Of a DNA stretch of 64,000 nt, positions 35,128-43,175 are shown in pieces. The stretch comes from Oscillospiraceae bacterium (GTDB taxonomy: Bacteria; Bacillota; Clostridia; Oscillospirales; Ruminococcaceae): the NCBI GenBank assembly GCA_902779915.1, contig CACZDM010000004.1, positions 88,863 through 152,862 of the forward strand, written 5' to 3'. Both the position numbers and the translations under genes were made by a program. Numbering within the stretch: position 1 is the stretch's first letter; every line of letters begins with the position of its first letter. The notes beneath the pieces are model-generated. The model had not been told where the DNA came from and did no database searches. It saw only the letters and a program-made list of their open reading frames with translations.

Positions 35128-35382
35128 CTAACCGTTTTCTTTCAAAGCCTTTTCCAGCGCAAGAGCCAGCTGATCCGGGCAGGACGTTCCCTTATTTTGG
35201 CACGGAATTCCTTTTAATTTTTTTATAACATCATTTGCGTTTTGCCCGCGAACCATAGCTGCAACGCCTTTTGTGTTACCGCTGCAACCGCCTTCAAATT
35301 CAACATTTAATATTTTATCTTGATCAAGCTCAATGAATATTTTTCGGCTGCAAACGCCCTTGGGAAGGTATGTATATTTCAT
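35128..35382 (-). CDS. TSCPD-domain small protein (TIGR03905-like)
   Basis: 84 aa. The sequence KGVCSRKIFIELD, GGCSGNTKGVAAMVRGQ and NKGTSCPDQLALAL fit the small TSCPD family. This domain also caps some class II ribonucleotide reductases, where its Cys residues bind metal. Its own role is unknown, although standing at the head of a thymidylate operon hints at nucleotide metabolism. GGAGG precedes the ATG and a promoter lies at 35419-35446. Confidence 0.85.
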   Translation of the reverse strand: MKYTYLPKGVCSRKIFIELDQDKILNVEFEGGCSGNTKGVAAMVRGQNANDVIKKLKGIPCQNKGTSCPDQLALALEKALKENG

Positions 35383-35418
35383 TTTTATCCTCCTAAATCT
35401 AATAGTCGGGTAAGACTA

Positions 35419-35446
35419 AGTATAAACCAGTCGCTAAAATTTTCAA
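35419..35446 (-). promoter_or_regulatory. promoter of the TSCPD-thyX-tmk operon
   Basis: On the minus strand TTGAAA (35441-35446), 16-nt spacer, TATACT (35419-35424). The first gene begins about 37 nt downstream. Eight genes (35382 down to 29033) follow with gaps of at most 42 nt or with overlaps. Confidence 0.65.
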
Positions 35447-35531
35447 ATCCTAGCCTATATTATTGCAAATTATTTTCAAAAAGTCAAATGATATATAGTA
35501 AAAAATGTTAAATTCTTAAAACAAATCCAAA

Positions 35532-36158
35532 TTAAAGCAAAAATCGGGCGAACAAAAATGTGCAAACAGCGTCAACAATTGCTGAAATCGCTTGAAAAAA
35601 TGTTAAAGCTGCAAAACGTTTTAGATATAAACCAAGCTCTCCTTTCATGTTTTGATTAAATTTCTGGGGAAATAATGTTTTCAAATTTTTGCTGGAAAAT
35701 CGAATGCTCTCTCTGCTGCCTAAAATCAGCGCAAATGTTGATATAAAAGCGGAAGGAAGGATCAACAGCAGGCAAAAAAGAACCCCACCAACTCCCCTGG
35801 AAGAATATAAATACGCTGTGGATAGGCCAACTCCAAGCCCTTGAAAAGCAGGAATGAAGAGGGCGATGGGTTGTCCAATCGAAAAAAAACCAACTAAAAA
35901 GAGAATAGTGATCAAAACCATCGAAGAAGAAAAAGAGGAGATCAAAGTTATAATAACAGATTGCTCGGCTCTTTTGCTGATAAACCTCTGCATAACGCCC
36001 CCCAATTGGGCCAAAGCTTCGTCTTGATTTAAGCCAATCAGCGCAGCTCCATATATCATCCCTAAAACAAACAAGGCGAACAAAACTTTAATCAAATTAA
36101 ATTTTTTTAAATATATTGAAAAAAAAGCCTTTTGTCTGATTTTTGGCGCATGTAGCAT
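35532..36158 (-). CDS. SpoIIM-like membrane protein
   Basis: 208 aa with about five TM helices. The layout matches stage II sporulation protein M: a short basic N-terminus, a TM, a luminal stretch with SKRAEQSVIITLISSF, FFSIGQPIALFIPAFQGLGVG, and a final TM pair. In spore formers SpoIIM works with SpoIID and SpoIIP in engulfment. Related proteins also occur in non-sporulating cells. No other sporulation gene is in the window, so it shows ancestry rather than present sporulation. It is last in the SCIFF-proC group, 85 nt after proC. Confidence 0.8.
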   Translation of the reverse strand: MLHAPKIRQKAFFSIYLKKFNLIKVLFALFVLGMIYGAALIGLNQDEALAQLGGVMQRFISKRAEQSVIITLISSFSSSMVLITILFLVGFFSIGQPIALFIPAFQGLGVGLSTAYLYSSRGVGGVLFCLLLILPSAFISTFALILGSRESIRFSSKNLKTLFPQKFNQNMKGELGLYLKRFAALTFFQAISAIVDAVCTFLFARFLL

Positions 36159-36243
36159 AAAAACACATCCTTTGTCTTTAATATAACTATTAATAAATGT
36201 TTATGTTGGACATGTTTTTAATATTACAACCCCCACTTGGATT

Positions 36244-37038
36244 TTATTTTGAAAGCTCAAACGCCCTCTTTGAAGTTTGCTCGCAAGTTTTTTCAAGGAT
36301 TTCAACAAACCTATTTTCTTCCAAAACCGAAAGCCCCGCCAAAGTTGTTCCCCCGGGAGAACTGACGTCTTTTATTAAATCGTCTGGACTTTTCCCTGAG
36401 CTCAAAAGCATCTGCGCGCTTCCCTTTAAAGATGCGCAAAATAAATTCAAAGCAGTTTCTTCGTCAATTCCCTTTTGTCTTGCAAAATTCAAAAAGCCTT
36501 TAGCAAATGCATATACGAAAGCGGGAGAAGAGCCATTTATTGGAATTATATCGTTCATTTTGTCTGCCGGAACAGTGTATACTTCGCCGCTGATGGAAAA
36601 TATTTTTTTAACAAAATTGAATGATTTGTCGTCAACCTCAGTTCCTCGAGCGATCGCCGTTGCGCCATGGCCAATCAAAAGAGGCGTGTTTGGCATAACC
36701 TGAACAAACTTAGGGACAAATCCTATGGCGTCTGCAACATATTCTTGAGTTATTCCAGCAGCTATGGAAACAATGACGTTTTTTTCGGACAGTTCTGACT
36801 TGATCTGGCTCAAAACATCCGGAAAATTTTGCGGTTTAACAGCCAAGATAATATATTCACATCTTCTAACAACTTCCGGCGAGGATTGACATATAACAAC
36901 CCCCATTTTCCCAAGCAAATCATAGTTATTTCGACTTATATCATACGCCATAGCGCGCATGCCAATCTTATTTGAATATAGCCTAGAGATAATGGCTTTG
37001 GCCATCTGACCTGTTCCAATAAATCCAACAGTATTCAA
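36244..37038 (-). CDS. proC: pyrroline-5-carboxylate reductase
   Basis: 264 aa. The NAD(P) Rossmann motif GFIGTGQMAKAII is at residues 5-17 and AVKPQNFPDVL at about 66-76. The C-terminal dimer and substrate region includes GSSPAFVYAFAKG and the signature DLIKDVSSPGGTTLAGLSVLE. It makes proline from P5C. It starts with ATG and lies 24 nt after the radical SAM gene. The neighbourhood gives no link to SCIFF chemistry. Confidence 0.94.
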   Translation of the reverse strand: MNTVGFIGTGQMAKAIISRLYSNKIGMRAMAYDISRNNYDLLGKMGVVICQSSPEVVRRCEYIILAVKPQNFPDVLSQIKSELSEKNVIVSIAAGITQEYVADAIGFVPKFVQVMPNTPLLIGHGATAIARGTEVDDKSFNFVKKIFSISGEVYTVPADKMNDIIPINGSSPAFVYAFAKGFLNFARQKGIDEETALNLFCASLKGSAQMLLSSGKSPDDLIKDVSSPGGTTLAGLSVLEENRFVEILEKTCEQTSKRAFELSK

Positions 37039-37062
37039 ATTTAAACCCTCCTTAAAACATTT

Positions 37063-38421
37063 TTAGCCCAAAGCGGCTTTAATCATTATTGCGCACTCAA
37101 TTCGCTTTTTTTCCATTTCGCAACTAATTTTATATGGCTTTAAAATATTTCCCGCATATTGATGGTTGTTAGCATTACACCCTCCGCTGCAGTAAAACCT
37201 GGCCCAACAATTTTTGCATTCTTCTTTATGAAAAATTGTCGTTTTAGAAAAATCCTTTTTAATCTTTTGATCTAACTTGTTTTCAGCAACATTTCCCATC
37301 TTCCACTTTTCAACGCCCATAAGCTGATGACAAGGATATATCCAGCCGTCCGGAGAAATTGCAACATATTCGTTCCCACATCCACAACCCTTGAGGCGCT
37401 TTATCAAACACGGCCCTTGATTTAAATCTATCATAAAGTGGAAAAAATTTATCTTATGGTTGTTTTTTTTCTTTTGGACTATTTTATTTGCAAGCAGCTC
37501 ATATTGTTCAAAAATTTTTGGCAAATCTTCTTCGGTTATCGCATATTCACAGCTTGAGTCGCAAACAACCGGCTCAACCGAAATTTGATCAAATCCGCAA
37601 TCGTTAATATGCAAAACATCTTTTAAAAAGTCAAGGTTATATTTTGTGAAAGTCCCTCGAACATAGTAGTCTTTGTCTTTTCGCCCCTCAACCAGCTTTA
37701 AAAATTTTGGCAATATCAAGTCATATGACCCGCTCCCATCAACACGCCTGCGAACCCGATCATTGATTTCCCTTCGCCCATCCAACGACAAAACAACATT
37801 ATTCATGTGGTGGTTTATGTATTCTATCTTTTCATCATCAAGCAAAACGCCGTTGGTTGTTATTGTGAAACGAAAATTTTTGTTGTTGTTTTTTTCACGA
37901 TTTTTTGCATATTCGACTGTTTCTTTAACGACATCAAAATTCAAAAGAGGCTCTCCTCCAAAAAAATCAACCTCAAGATTCCTTCTTTTCCCCGAATTCT
38001 CTATCAAAAAATCTATGGCTTTTTTTGCAACCTCCATAGGCATCAACTTTCGACCTCCGCCAAAATCCCCAGTTGACGCAAAGCAATATTTGCATCTTAA
38101 ATTACAGTCATGCGCAACATTAAGACACATGGCTTTAACTGGAGAATTTTCGGCTAAGCGTTCATATTCATCCGCGCTGATATTACTTTCACTAAACAGA
38201 CAATTACTTGCATATAACGAATATATCTCATCATAGCTGTTTTTTACGTCATCTTGAGAATATTCAGGAAACTTTTCGAAAAGCTCATTCGGACATTTTT
38301 TTTGCATCGGAGCGCCAAGACCATCAAGCATTTTAAAAGCAAGATCGTCCATAACAAAAACTCCGCCGCTTTCAACGTCCAAAACTATATTATAGCCAGA
38401 CATAGTATATTTATGAATCAT
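37063..38421 (-). CDS. scfB: SCIFF-maturing radical SAM/SPASM enzyme
   Basis: 452 aa. The N-terminal part resembles a peptide-binding (RRE-type) domain. The radical SAM motif CNLRCKYC in DCNLRCKYCFASTGDFGGGR (about 103-122) holds one [4Fe-4S] cluster. The C-terminal SPASM region has Cys in GPCLIKRLKGCGCGNEY, PDGWIYPCHQL and ECKNCWARFYCSGGCNANN for the auxiliary clusters. Family members (CteB-like) install a Cys-Thr thioether in the SCIFF peptide, here encoded 97 nt upstream. Length and motif order are those of the family. Confidence 0.93.
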   Translation of the reverse strand: MIHKYTMSGYNIVLDVESGGVFVMDDLAFKMLDGLGAPMQKKCPNELFEKFPEYSQDDVKNSYDEIYSLYASNCLFSESNISADEYERLAENSPVKAMCLNVAHDCNLRCKYCFASTGDFGGGRKLMPMEVAKKAIDFLIENSGKRRNLEVDFFGGEPLLNFDVVKETVEYAKNREKNNNKNFRFTITTNGVLLDDEKIEYINHHMNNVVLSLDGRREINDRVRRRVDGSGSYDLILPKFLKLVEGRKDKDYYVRGTFTKYNLDFLKDVLHINDCGFDQISVEPVVCDSSCEYAITEEDLPKIFEQYELLANKIVQKKKNNHKINFFHFMIDLNQGPCLIKRLKGCGCGNEYVAISPDGWIYPCHQLMGVEKWKMGNVAENKLDQKIKKDFSKTTIFHKEECKNCWARFYCSGGCNANNHQYAGNILKPYKISCEMEKKRIECAIMIKAALG

Positions 38422-38518
38422 TTGAATTTAGGCAATAGGTTTCAAAAAAATTATACTGCCACAACTCCCTCCCCCACACACACTGTTAAATTTTCCTCTA
38501 GCACACCAAATCAGTCGC

Positions 38519-38674
38519 TTAAATGGCGCGATCTTCGTCTTTTTCGCATTTCTGATTTGCAACTGTGCAGGATGTTTTGCAGGCAGATTGGCAAGACGTT
38601 TGACACTCACCACATCCACCTTCACACGCTGTTTGCTTAAGGTTACCCTCGTTTAAGGATTTAATATGCTCCAC
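38519..38674 (-). CDS. scfA: SCIFF ribosomal peptide precursor
   Basis: 51 aa, easily missed because it starts at GTG and is short. The sequence begins MEHIKSLNEGNLKQTAC and continues EGGCGECQTSCQSACKTSC and TVANQKCEKDEDRAI. It fits the six-cysteines-in-forty-five family. Seven Cys are present (17, 21, 24, 28, 32, 36, 43), because one extra Cys precedes the GGCGEC block. In the studied homologue the thioether joins Cys32 and Thr37, and both residues are conserved at the same numbers here. GGAG lies about 10 nt before GTG and a good promoter is at 38719-38747. The maturase gene follows. Confidence 0.92.
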   Translation of the reverse strand: MEHIKSLNEGNLKQTACEGGCGECQTSCQSACKTSCTVANQKCEKDEDRAI

Positions 38675-38718
38675 AACTCATCACTCCAAAATCAATATTT
38701 TTTTTATACAACAAAGAG

Positions 38719-38747
38719 AGTATATCATATTTTAAAATCAAATTCAA
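38719..38747 (-). promoter_or_regulatory. promoter of the SCIFF operon
   Basis: On the minus strand TTGAAT (38742-38747), 17-nt spacer, TATACT (38719-38724). It directs transcription into the SCIFF gene 45 nt downstream. Confidence 0.7.
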
Positions 38748-38783
38748 GACCATTTCGACATTTATTTTAAAAAATTTTTTAAG

Positions 38784-40862
38784 CTAAACGCGATATAGCA
38801 AATCCGTCACGGAAGGAATTGGCCATATGTTTTTAGGAATGGATTTTTCAACATCATCAACATGCTTTCTCAAAATAGTCATGTTTTTAAGAACCAATTC
38901 ACAATAATGCGTCGCCTTTTCCAGCTTGCTTTCAAAATCATTTTTATCAAGCGATTCGCCCAGGTTATTTTTAGCCATGGTGATTTTGTCAATCGACTTT
39001 GAGAGCATATTTATACTATCCAAAAGCGTTTTGTTTTCAATTCCACATTCCTTTAAATTCAGGTATGTTTTGCTGAGTTTGGCGCTATATTCAACAATTG
39101 CGGGAAGAATTTGGCGACTGGTCATTTCAAGCATTGTGTGGGCTTCTATGCTGATTGTGTTGCAATAGATTCCAAGCATTATGTCGCGCCTTGCATAGCA
39201 TTCAGATCTTGAAAAAACTCCGAAATGCTCAAACATTTCTATGTTTTCTTTTTTAATGAATTCGCCAGACGCTTGGACTGTGTTTTTCAAATTAAAAAGC
39301 CCTCTGGACATGGCTTCTTTTTCCCATTTTTTTGTGTATCCATTACCGTTAAAAACTATTTTACCGTGGTCTCTAACAGTTTCCGAGACTATTTTTGAAA
39401 CAGATTTATCTAGATTGTTTTCATTTTCCATAATATCCGCAAAATATTCCAAAGACTCAGCAACAATCAAGTTTAAAACAGTTGTTGACAAAGAAATCGA
39501 CTCAGATGCGCCAAGCATTCTGAATTCAAACTTATTTCCAGTGAATGCAAATGGAGAGGTCCTGTTTCTGTCGCTGCTGTCTTTAGGCGGATTCGGCAAA
39601 ATATTAACACGTGTCACTAAAACGCTTGAAGAACTTTTGTCAAAATCCAAATCTCCCGAAGCAATATTTTCTAAAATTTTAGTCAGATATTCTCCTAAAA
39701 ATATGGATATTATTGAAGGAGGCGCTTCCTGGCCTCCAAGACGCCTGTCGTTTCCGGCAGAAGCCGCGGTCATTCGCAAAAGCCCAGAATGCAAATCAAC
39801 AGCCCGTATAACAGCGCACAGGAAAATCAAAAACTGGAGGTGTTCCTCTTTGGTTTTTCCAACTTCAAACAAATTTTTTCCAGAGTTTGTTGCAAGCGCC
39901 CAGTTATTGTGTTTTCCGCAGCCATTAACATATTCAAAAGGCTTTTCATGCAAAAGGCAAGCCAAGTCATGTTTTTTTGCGATAACCCTCATCATTTCCA
40001 TTGTCAGCTGGTTGTGGTCTGCTGCCAAATTACAAGACTCAAACATTGGAGCCATTTCGTGCTGAGCAGGAGCGACTTCGTTGTGTCTGGTTTTAGAGCA
40101 TATTCCTAATGACCACAAGGTTTTGTCTATGTCATGCATATATTCAGAAACTCGAATCCGAATTCGGCCGCAATAATGGTCATTCATTTCCTGCCCTTTA
40201 GGAGGCTTGGTTCCAAACATTGTTCGCCCGCATATTTTCAAATCCAAGCGTTTTTCATAATTTTTCCTGTCTATTAGAAAATATTCTTGTTCTGCCCCAA
40301 CAGTTGGAATAACACGAGTTGTTGAGTTGTCTCCAAAAGCTCGAAGAATCCTGACTGCCTGCTCTGAAACGGCGTCCATAGATTTTAAAAGCGGGGTTTT
40401 CGCGTCAAGAGCTTCCCCATTATATGAACAAAAAGCGGTTGGAATATATAGGGTTTTTCCTTTAACAAAGGCAGGCGAAGTGCAGTCCCATGTTGTGTAT
40501 CCCCTGGCTTCAAATGTGTTTCTGAGTCCCCCATTTGGAAAAGATGACGCGTCTGGCTCGCCTTTAATCAACTCTTTTCCAGAAAATTCAAGCTCGGCTT
40601 TTTTGTTGCTTGTGTTGATAAAACTTTCATGTTTTCCAGCTGTTATCCCTGTCATTGGCTGAAACCAATGCGTATAGTGGGTTGCGCCGTTTTCAATCGC
40701 CCAGTCTTTCATAGCTGCAGCAACGATTGACGCAATATCAGGCTCAAGCGGAAGCGACAGCTCAATAGATTTTTTAAGGCTTTGATATGTTTGGGAAGGC
40801 AAATGACGCTTCATAACCTCATCGTTAAAAACCTTTGATCCAAAATTGCTCAATAATTCCAA
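38784..40862 (-). CDS. glnN: glutamine synthetase type III
   Basis: 692 aa, the long GSIII form seen in Bacteroidetes and Ruminococcaceae. It makes glutamine from glutamate, ammonia and ATP. Signatures include THYTHWFQPMTGITAGKHE, GGLRNTFEARGYTTWDCTSP, VGAEQEYFLID (catalytic Glu), HNEVAPAQHEMAP and NRTSPFAFTGNKFEFR. The C-terminal helical part of about 150 residues is intact. It starts at TTG, 9 nt after GAAGGAG, and follows ireB by 55 nt, so the two are probably cotranscribed. Confidence 0.95.
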   Translation of the reverse strand: MELLSNFGSKVFNDEVMKRHLPSQTYQSLKKSIELSLPLEPDIASIVAAAMKDWAIENGATHYTHWFQPMTGITAGKHESFINTSNKKAELEFSGKELIKGEPDASSFPNGGLRNTFEARGYTTWDCTSPAFVKGKTLYIPTAFCSYNGEALDAKTPLLKSMDAVSEQAVRILRAFGDNSTTRVIPTVGAEQEYFLIDRKNYEKRLDLKICGRTMFGTKPPKGQEMNDHYCGRIRIRVSEYMHDIDKTLWSLGICSKTRHNEVAPAQHEMAPMFESCNLAADHNQLTMEMMRVIAKKHDLACLLHEKPFEYVNGCGKHNNWALATNSGKNLFEVGKTKEEHLQFLIFLCAVIRAVDLHSGLLRMTAASAGNDRRLGGQEAPPSIISIFLGEYLTKILENIASGDLDFDKSSSSVLVTRVNILPNPPKDSSDRNRTSPFAFTGNKFEFRMLGASESISLSTTVLNLIVAESLEYFADIMENENNLDKSVSKIVSETVRDHGKIVFNGNGYTKKWEKEAMSRGLFNLKNTVQASGEFIKKENIEMFEHFGVFSRSECYARRDIMLGIYCNTISIEAHTMLEMTSRQILPAIVEYSAKLSKTYLNLKECGIENKTLLDSINMLSKSIDKITMAKNNLGESLDKNDFESKLEKATHYCELVLKNMTILRKHVDDVEKSIPKNIWPIPSVTDLLYRV

Positions 40863-40917
40863 AATATAAAACTCCTTCGCATAAAATTAATAAAAACTTA
40901 ATAATGCCCAGACTAAA

Positions 40918-41163
40918 TCATTCTCCTAAATAATTTTTAACCATTATTTGAAGAAGTTCGTCTCTGTCTATCCTTCTGATCAGGTTCCTCGCGTTGTTGT
41001 AGGTTGTTATGTAGGTTGGATCCTCAGAAAGTATATAGCCAACAATTTGATTTATGGGATTATATCCTTTTTCCTTCAGCGCATCATACACAATCAGCAA
41101 AATTTTTTTCATGTTGCTTTCTTTATCGTCGCCCAAGGAAAAAATAACGGTTTTATCTTGCAT
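40918..41163 (-). CDS. IreB family regulatory phosphoprotein (UPF0297/YrzL)
   Basis: 81 aa. [63 protein letters not shown] is nearly the family consensus. In Enterococcus, IreB is a target of the Ser/Thr kinase IreK and affects cephalosporin resistance. In most Firmicutes it precedes yrrK (ruvX); here it precedes glnN instead. TGGGAGG lies 9 nt before the ATG, and a promoter is at 41215-41243. Confidence 0.92.
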   Translation of the reverse strand: MQDKTVIFSLGDDKESNMKKILLIVYDALKEKGYNPINQIVGYILSEDPTYITTYNNARNLIRRIDRDELLQIMVKNYLGE

Positions 41164-41214
41164 AACGTTTTACCTCCCACAGAATATGAAAACAGTAAAA
41201 AATAACTAATTGAC

Positions 41215-41243
41215 ATTATACCACATCCCAATAAAAATAGCAA
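41215..41243 (-). promoter_or_regulatory. promoter of ireB-glnN
   Basis: On the minus strand TTGCTA (41238-41243), 17-nt spacer, TATAAT (41215-41220). The ireB start is about 50 nt downstream. Confidence 0.7.
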
Positions 41244-41362
41244 CAATTTATACATAATATTTTTTAGATGATTTCATATCCAGCTAACTTAATCCTGCTG
41301 CTGTTTATTTTTATTCTACTGTGGACTGAAATTTTTCACATATATTCAAAAATAGCGTCAGG

Positions 41363-41805
41363 TTAGGTTATATTTGTCTCCTCAAATGCCTGCGCTTTAA
41401 AGATGAGGTTTTTTAAGCGAAAAGACCCGCTTTTAATCAAGCCGTCCTCAATCATGTTCCAAAAAAACAATGCAAAGGCAAGGTAAGCGCCGCCGGCTCA
41501 CAACAAATTTAAGAGTTAAACCTCACTTAAACAAAAACCCCTTTTGAAAGCGTCCGTAACAAGTGGTAGTTAAGCGCCCTTAAGGGGCTGTCACGCCCTT
41601 TGACCTTGGCTTGTTATTGGCGCTTTCAAAGAGGGGGCGCTTTAAATTGGATTGAATTGCTTGGTTAAATTGTGAGCGGGCGGCGCTGAATTCGTTTTTG
41701 CATAGTTTTTTAGAACATAGTCAAACATGGCTTGAAAAAGCGAATTTCTTTAATTTTGTTATTATATTTTCAGATAAGGGATTAATGGGACAAATATAAC
41801 CCAAA
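41363..41805. mobile_element. non-coding element with terminal inverted repeats (MITE-like), copy B
   Basis: The left end TTAGGTTATATTTGTCTC and the right end (minus strand TTTGGGTTATATTTGTCCCA) are inverted copies. The interior has no transposase. It shares blocks with copy A at 14285-14853, including AAGCGCCGCCGGCTCAC and GTCCGTAACAAGTGGTA. The word GCGCCCTTAAGGGGC is a small palindrome. A related block (GTTCGTAATAAGTGGTGGGT) lies just outside at 41868-41900. The flanks 41244-41362 and 41806-41921 hold nothing recognisable. Confidence 0.6.
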
Positions 41806-41921
41806 TCCACATTTAATAAATTTTTTGAAAATTTTTTATTTTAATCTTACGTAAGCGAAAGGCGTTTTTGAAAGCGTTCGTAATAAGTGGTGGGTTTGCG
41901 CCCTTGAGAGACAAAAACAAC

Positions 41922-43175
41922 CTAATCCAGCAAAATATTTCTGACTTGAGAGCAAAAATATAAAGATCCAAAAAAAACAACCGCGCCGTCTCTTCCGGCC
42001 AAATTTTTAGCAGTTTTAATGGCAATTTGTGAATTTTTTTCAACCAAAGCATTAAATTTTAGATCGGTTGCAGCTTTAAACAAACATTCCGCGCTGACAA
42101 CGCCGTCAAAATCCATCTCCGTTATGATTAATTTATCAAACCTGTCTTTTATTTTAGCCAGAGCCGCCCGGTAATCCTTGGTTTTTAGCATGCTGACAAC
42201 GCCAATCAGTGGAGTTTTTTCGAATAAAGTCAAAGATTTGCTAAGAGCAGTCACACCGTCAGGATTGTGCGCGCCGTCTAAAATAGTTAAAGGAGTTTCA
42301 CATATTTTCTCTAGTCTGGCCGGGATATGCGCAAAATATATGCCTCTTTTGATATATTTTGCGTCTATTCCTATTTTTAAGAGAGAAGTCACAGCGAGCA
42401 TTGCGTTGGAAATTTGATGCTGTCCGATAAGCTTGGTGCGATAGCGAACGCCGCCATATGTCCACACATTTTCACTTGAATCACACACTTTAACGCAGGG
42501 TTCGGGGGGATATATCAATTCCACGCCCTTGCTCAAACAAATCGAATCGACAACCTTTTTGACCGCAGCAGGCTGGTTCCTGTCGCATATGCAAACGCTT
42601 CCAGGCTTTAAAATTCCCGCCTTTTCCCAGGCAATTTGAGCAATATCCGCCCCCAATTCATTTGTGTGATCATGCGAAATGTGCGTAAGTATCGCAACTT
42701 CAGGCGGTAAAATGACGTTTGTTGAATCCAAACGCCCGCCCATTCCCGCCTCTAAAACAACTATATCACAATTATTAGAATAAAAATGACTCATTGCAAT
42801 AGCTGTTGTTATGTCGAAATTACTGCACACGATTCCATTATTTTCCAAAAATTCAACATGCGGCCTAATCAGTTGGATTATTTTCAGCAACTCTTCTCTT
42901 GAAATCATTTTTCCGTCAATTTGAATTCTTTCCCTATAACTCAAAATGTGTGGTGATGTGAACAGGCCAGTTTTAAAACCCGCTTCAAAAAGAGACGACG
43001 AACAAAACGCAGCCGTCGAACCCTTCCCATTTGTCCCGGCGATGTGGATATATTTAAGCTTTTTGTCTGGATTCCCCAGCCGCTCCAAAAGCCTGGAAAC
43101 AGCACTCAGATCATATCTTTTAACGCTGAATGCAGGCACGCCTTCAAGCCACCCCATAGCTTCCTCATATGTCAT
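41922..43175 (-). CDS. folC: bifunctional folylpolyglutamate/dihydrofolate synthase
   Basis: 417 aa of the Mur-ligase type. It has the P-loop IAGTNGKGSTAAF (about 45-57), LFTSPHILSYRERI, VVLEAGMGGRLDSTN, ILTHISHDHTNELG and LDGAHNPDGVTAL. It adds glutamate to folates, and in this group often also to dihydropteroate. The ATG overlaps the valS stop by 4 nt; valS-folC is a standard Firmicutes pair. Confidence 0.93.
   Translation of the reverse strand: MTYEEAMGWLEGVPAFSVKRYDLSAVSRLLERLGNPDKKLKYIHIAGTNGKGSTAAFCSSSLFEAGFKTGLFTSPHILSYRERIQIDGKMISREELLKIIQLIRPHVEFLENNGIVCSNFDITTAIAMSHFYSNNCDIVVLEAGMGGRLDSTNVILPPEVAILTHISHDHTNELGADIAQIAWEKAGILKPGSVCICDRNQPAAVKKVVDSICLSKGVELIYPPEPCVKVCDSSENVWTYGGVRYRTKLIGQHQISNAMLAVTSLLKIGIDAKYIKRGIYFAHIPARLEKICETPLTILDGAHNPDGVTALSKSLTLFEKTPLIGVVSMLKTKDYRAALAKIKDRFDKLIITEMDFDGVVSAECLFKAATDLKFNALVEKNSQIAIKTAKNLAGRDGAVVFFGSLYFCSQVRNILLD

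Noticed and set aside
35532..36158. Evidence that the organism sporulates
   Set aside because: A single SpoIIM-like protein is not enough; no other sporulation genes occur in the window and relatives without spores keep similar proteins.
38428..38625. 65-aa minus-strand frame with CARGKFNSVCGGGSCG
   Set aside because: It is an alternative frame across the SCIFF gene, which has the conserved sequence, ribosome binding site and promoter in a different frame.
39241..40065. 274-aa plus-strand frame opposite glnN
   Set aside because: It is antisense to an intact, highly conserved glutamine synthetase, has no ribosome binding site and shows no recognisable domain.
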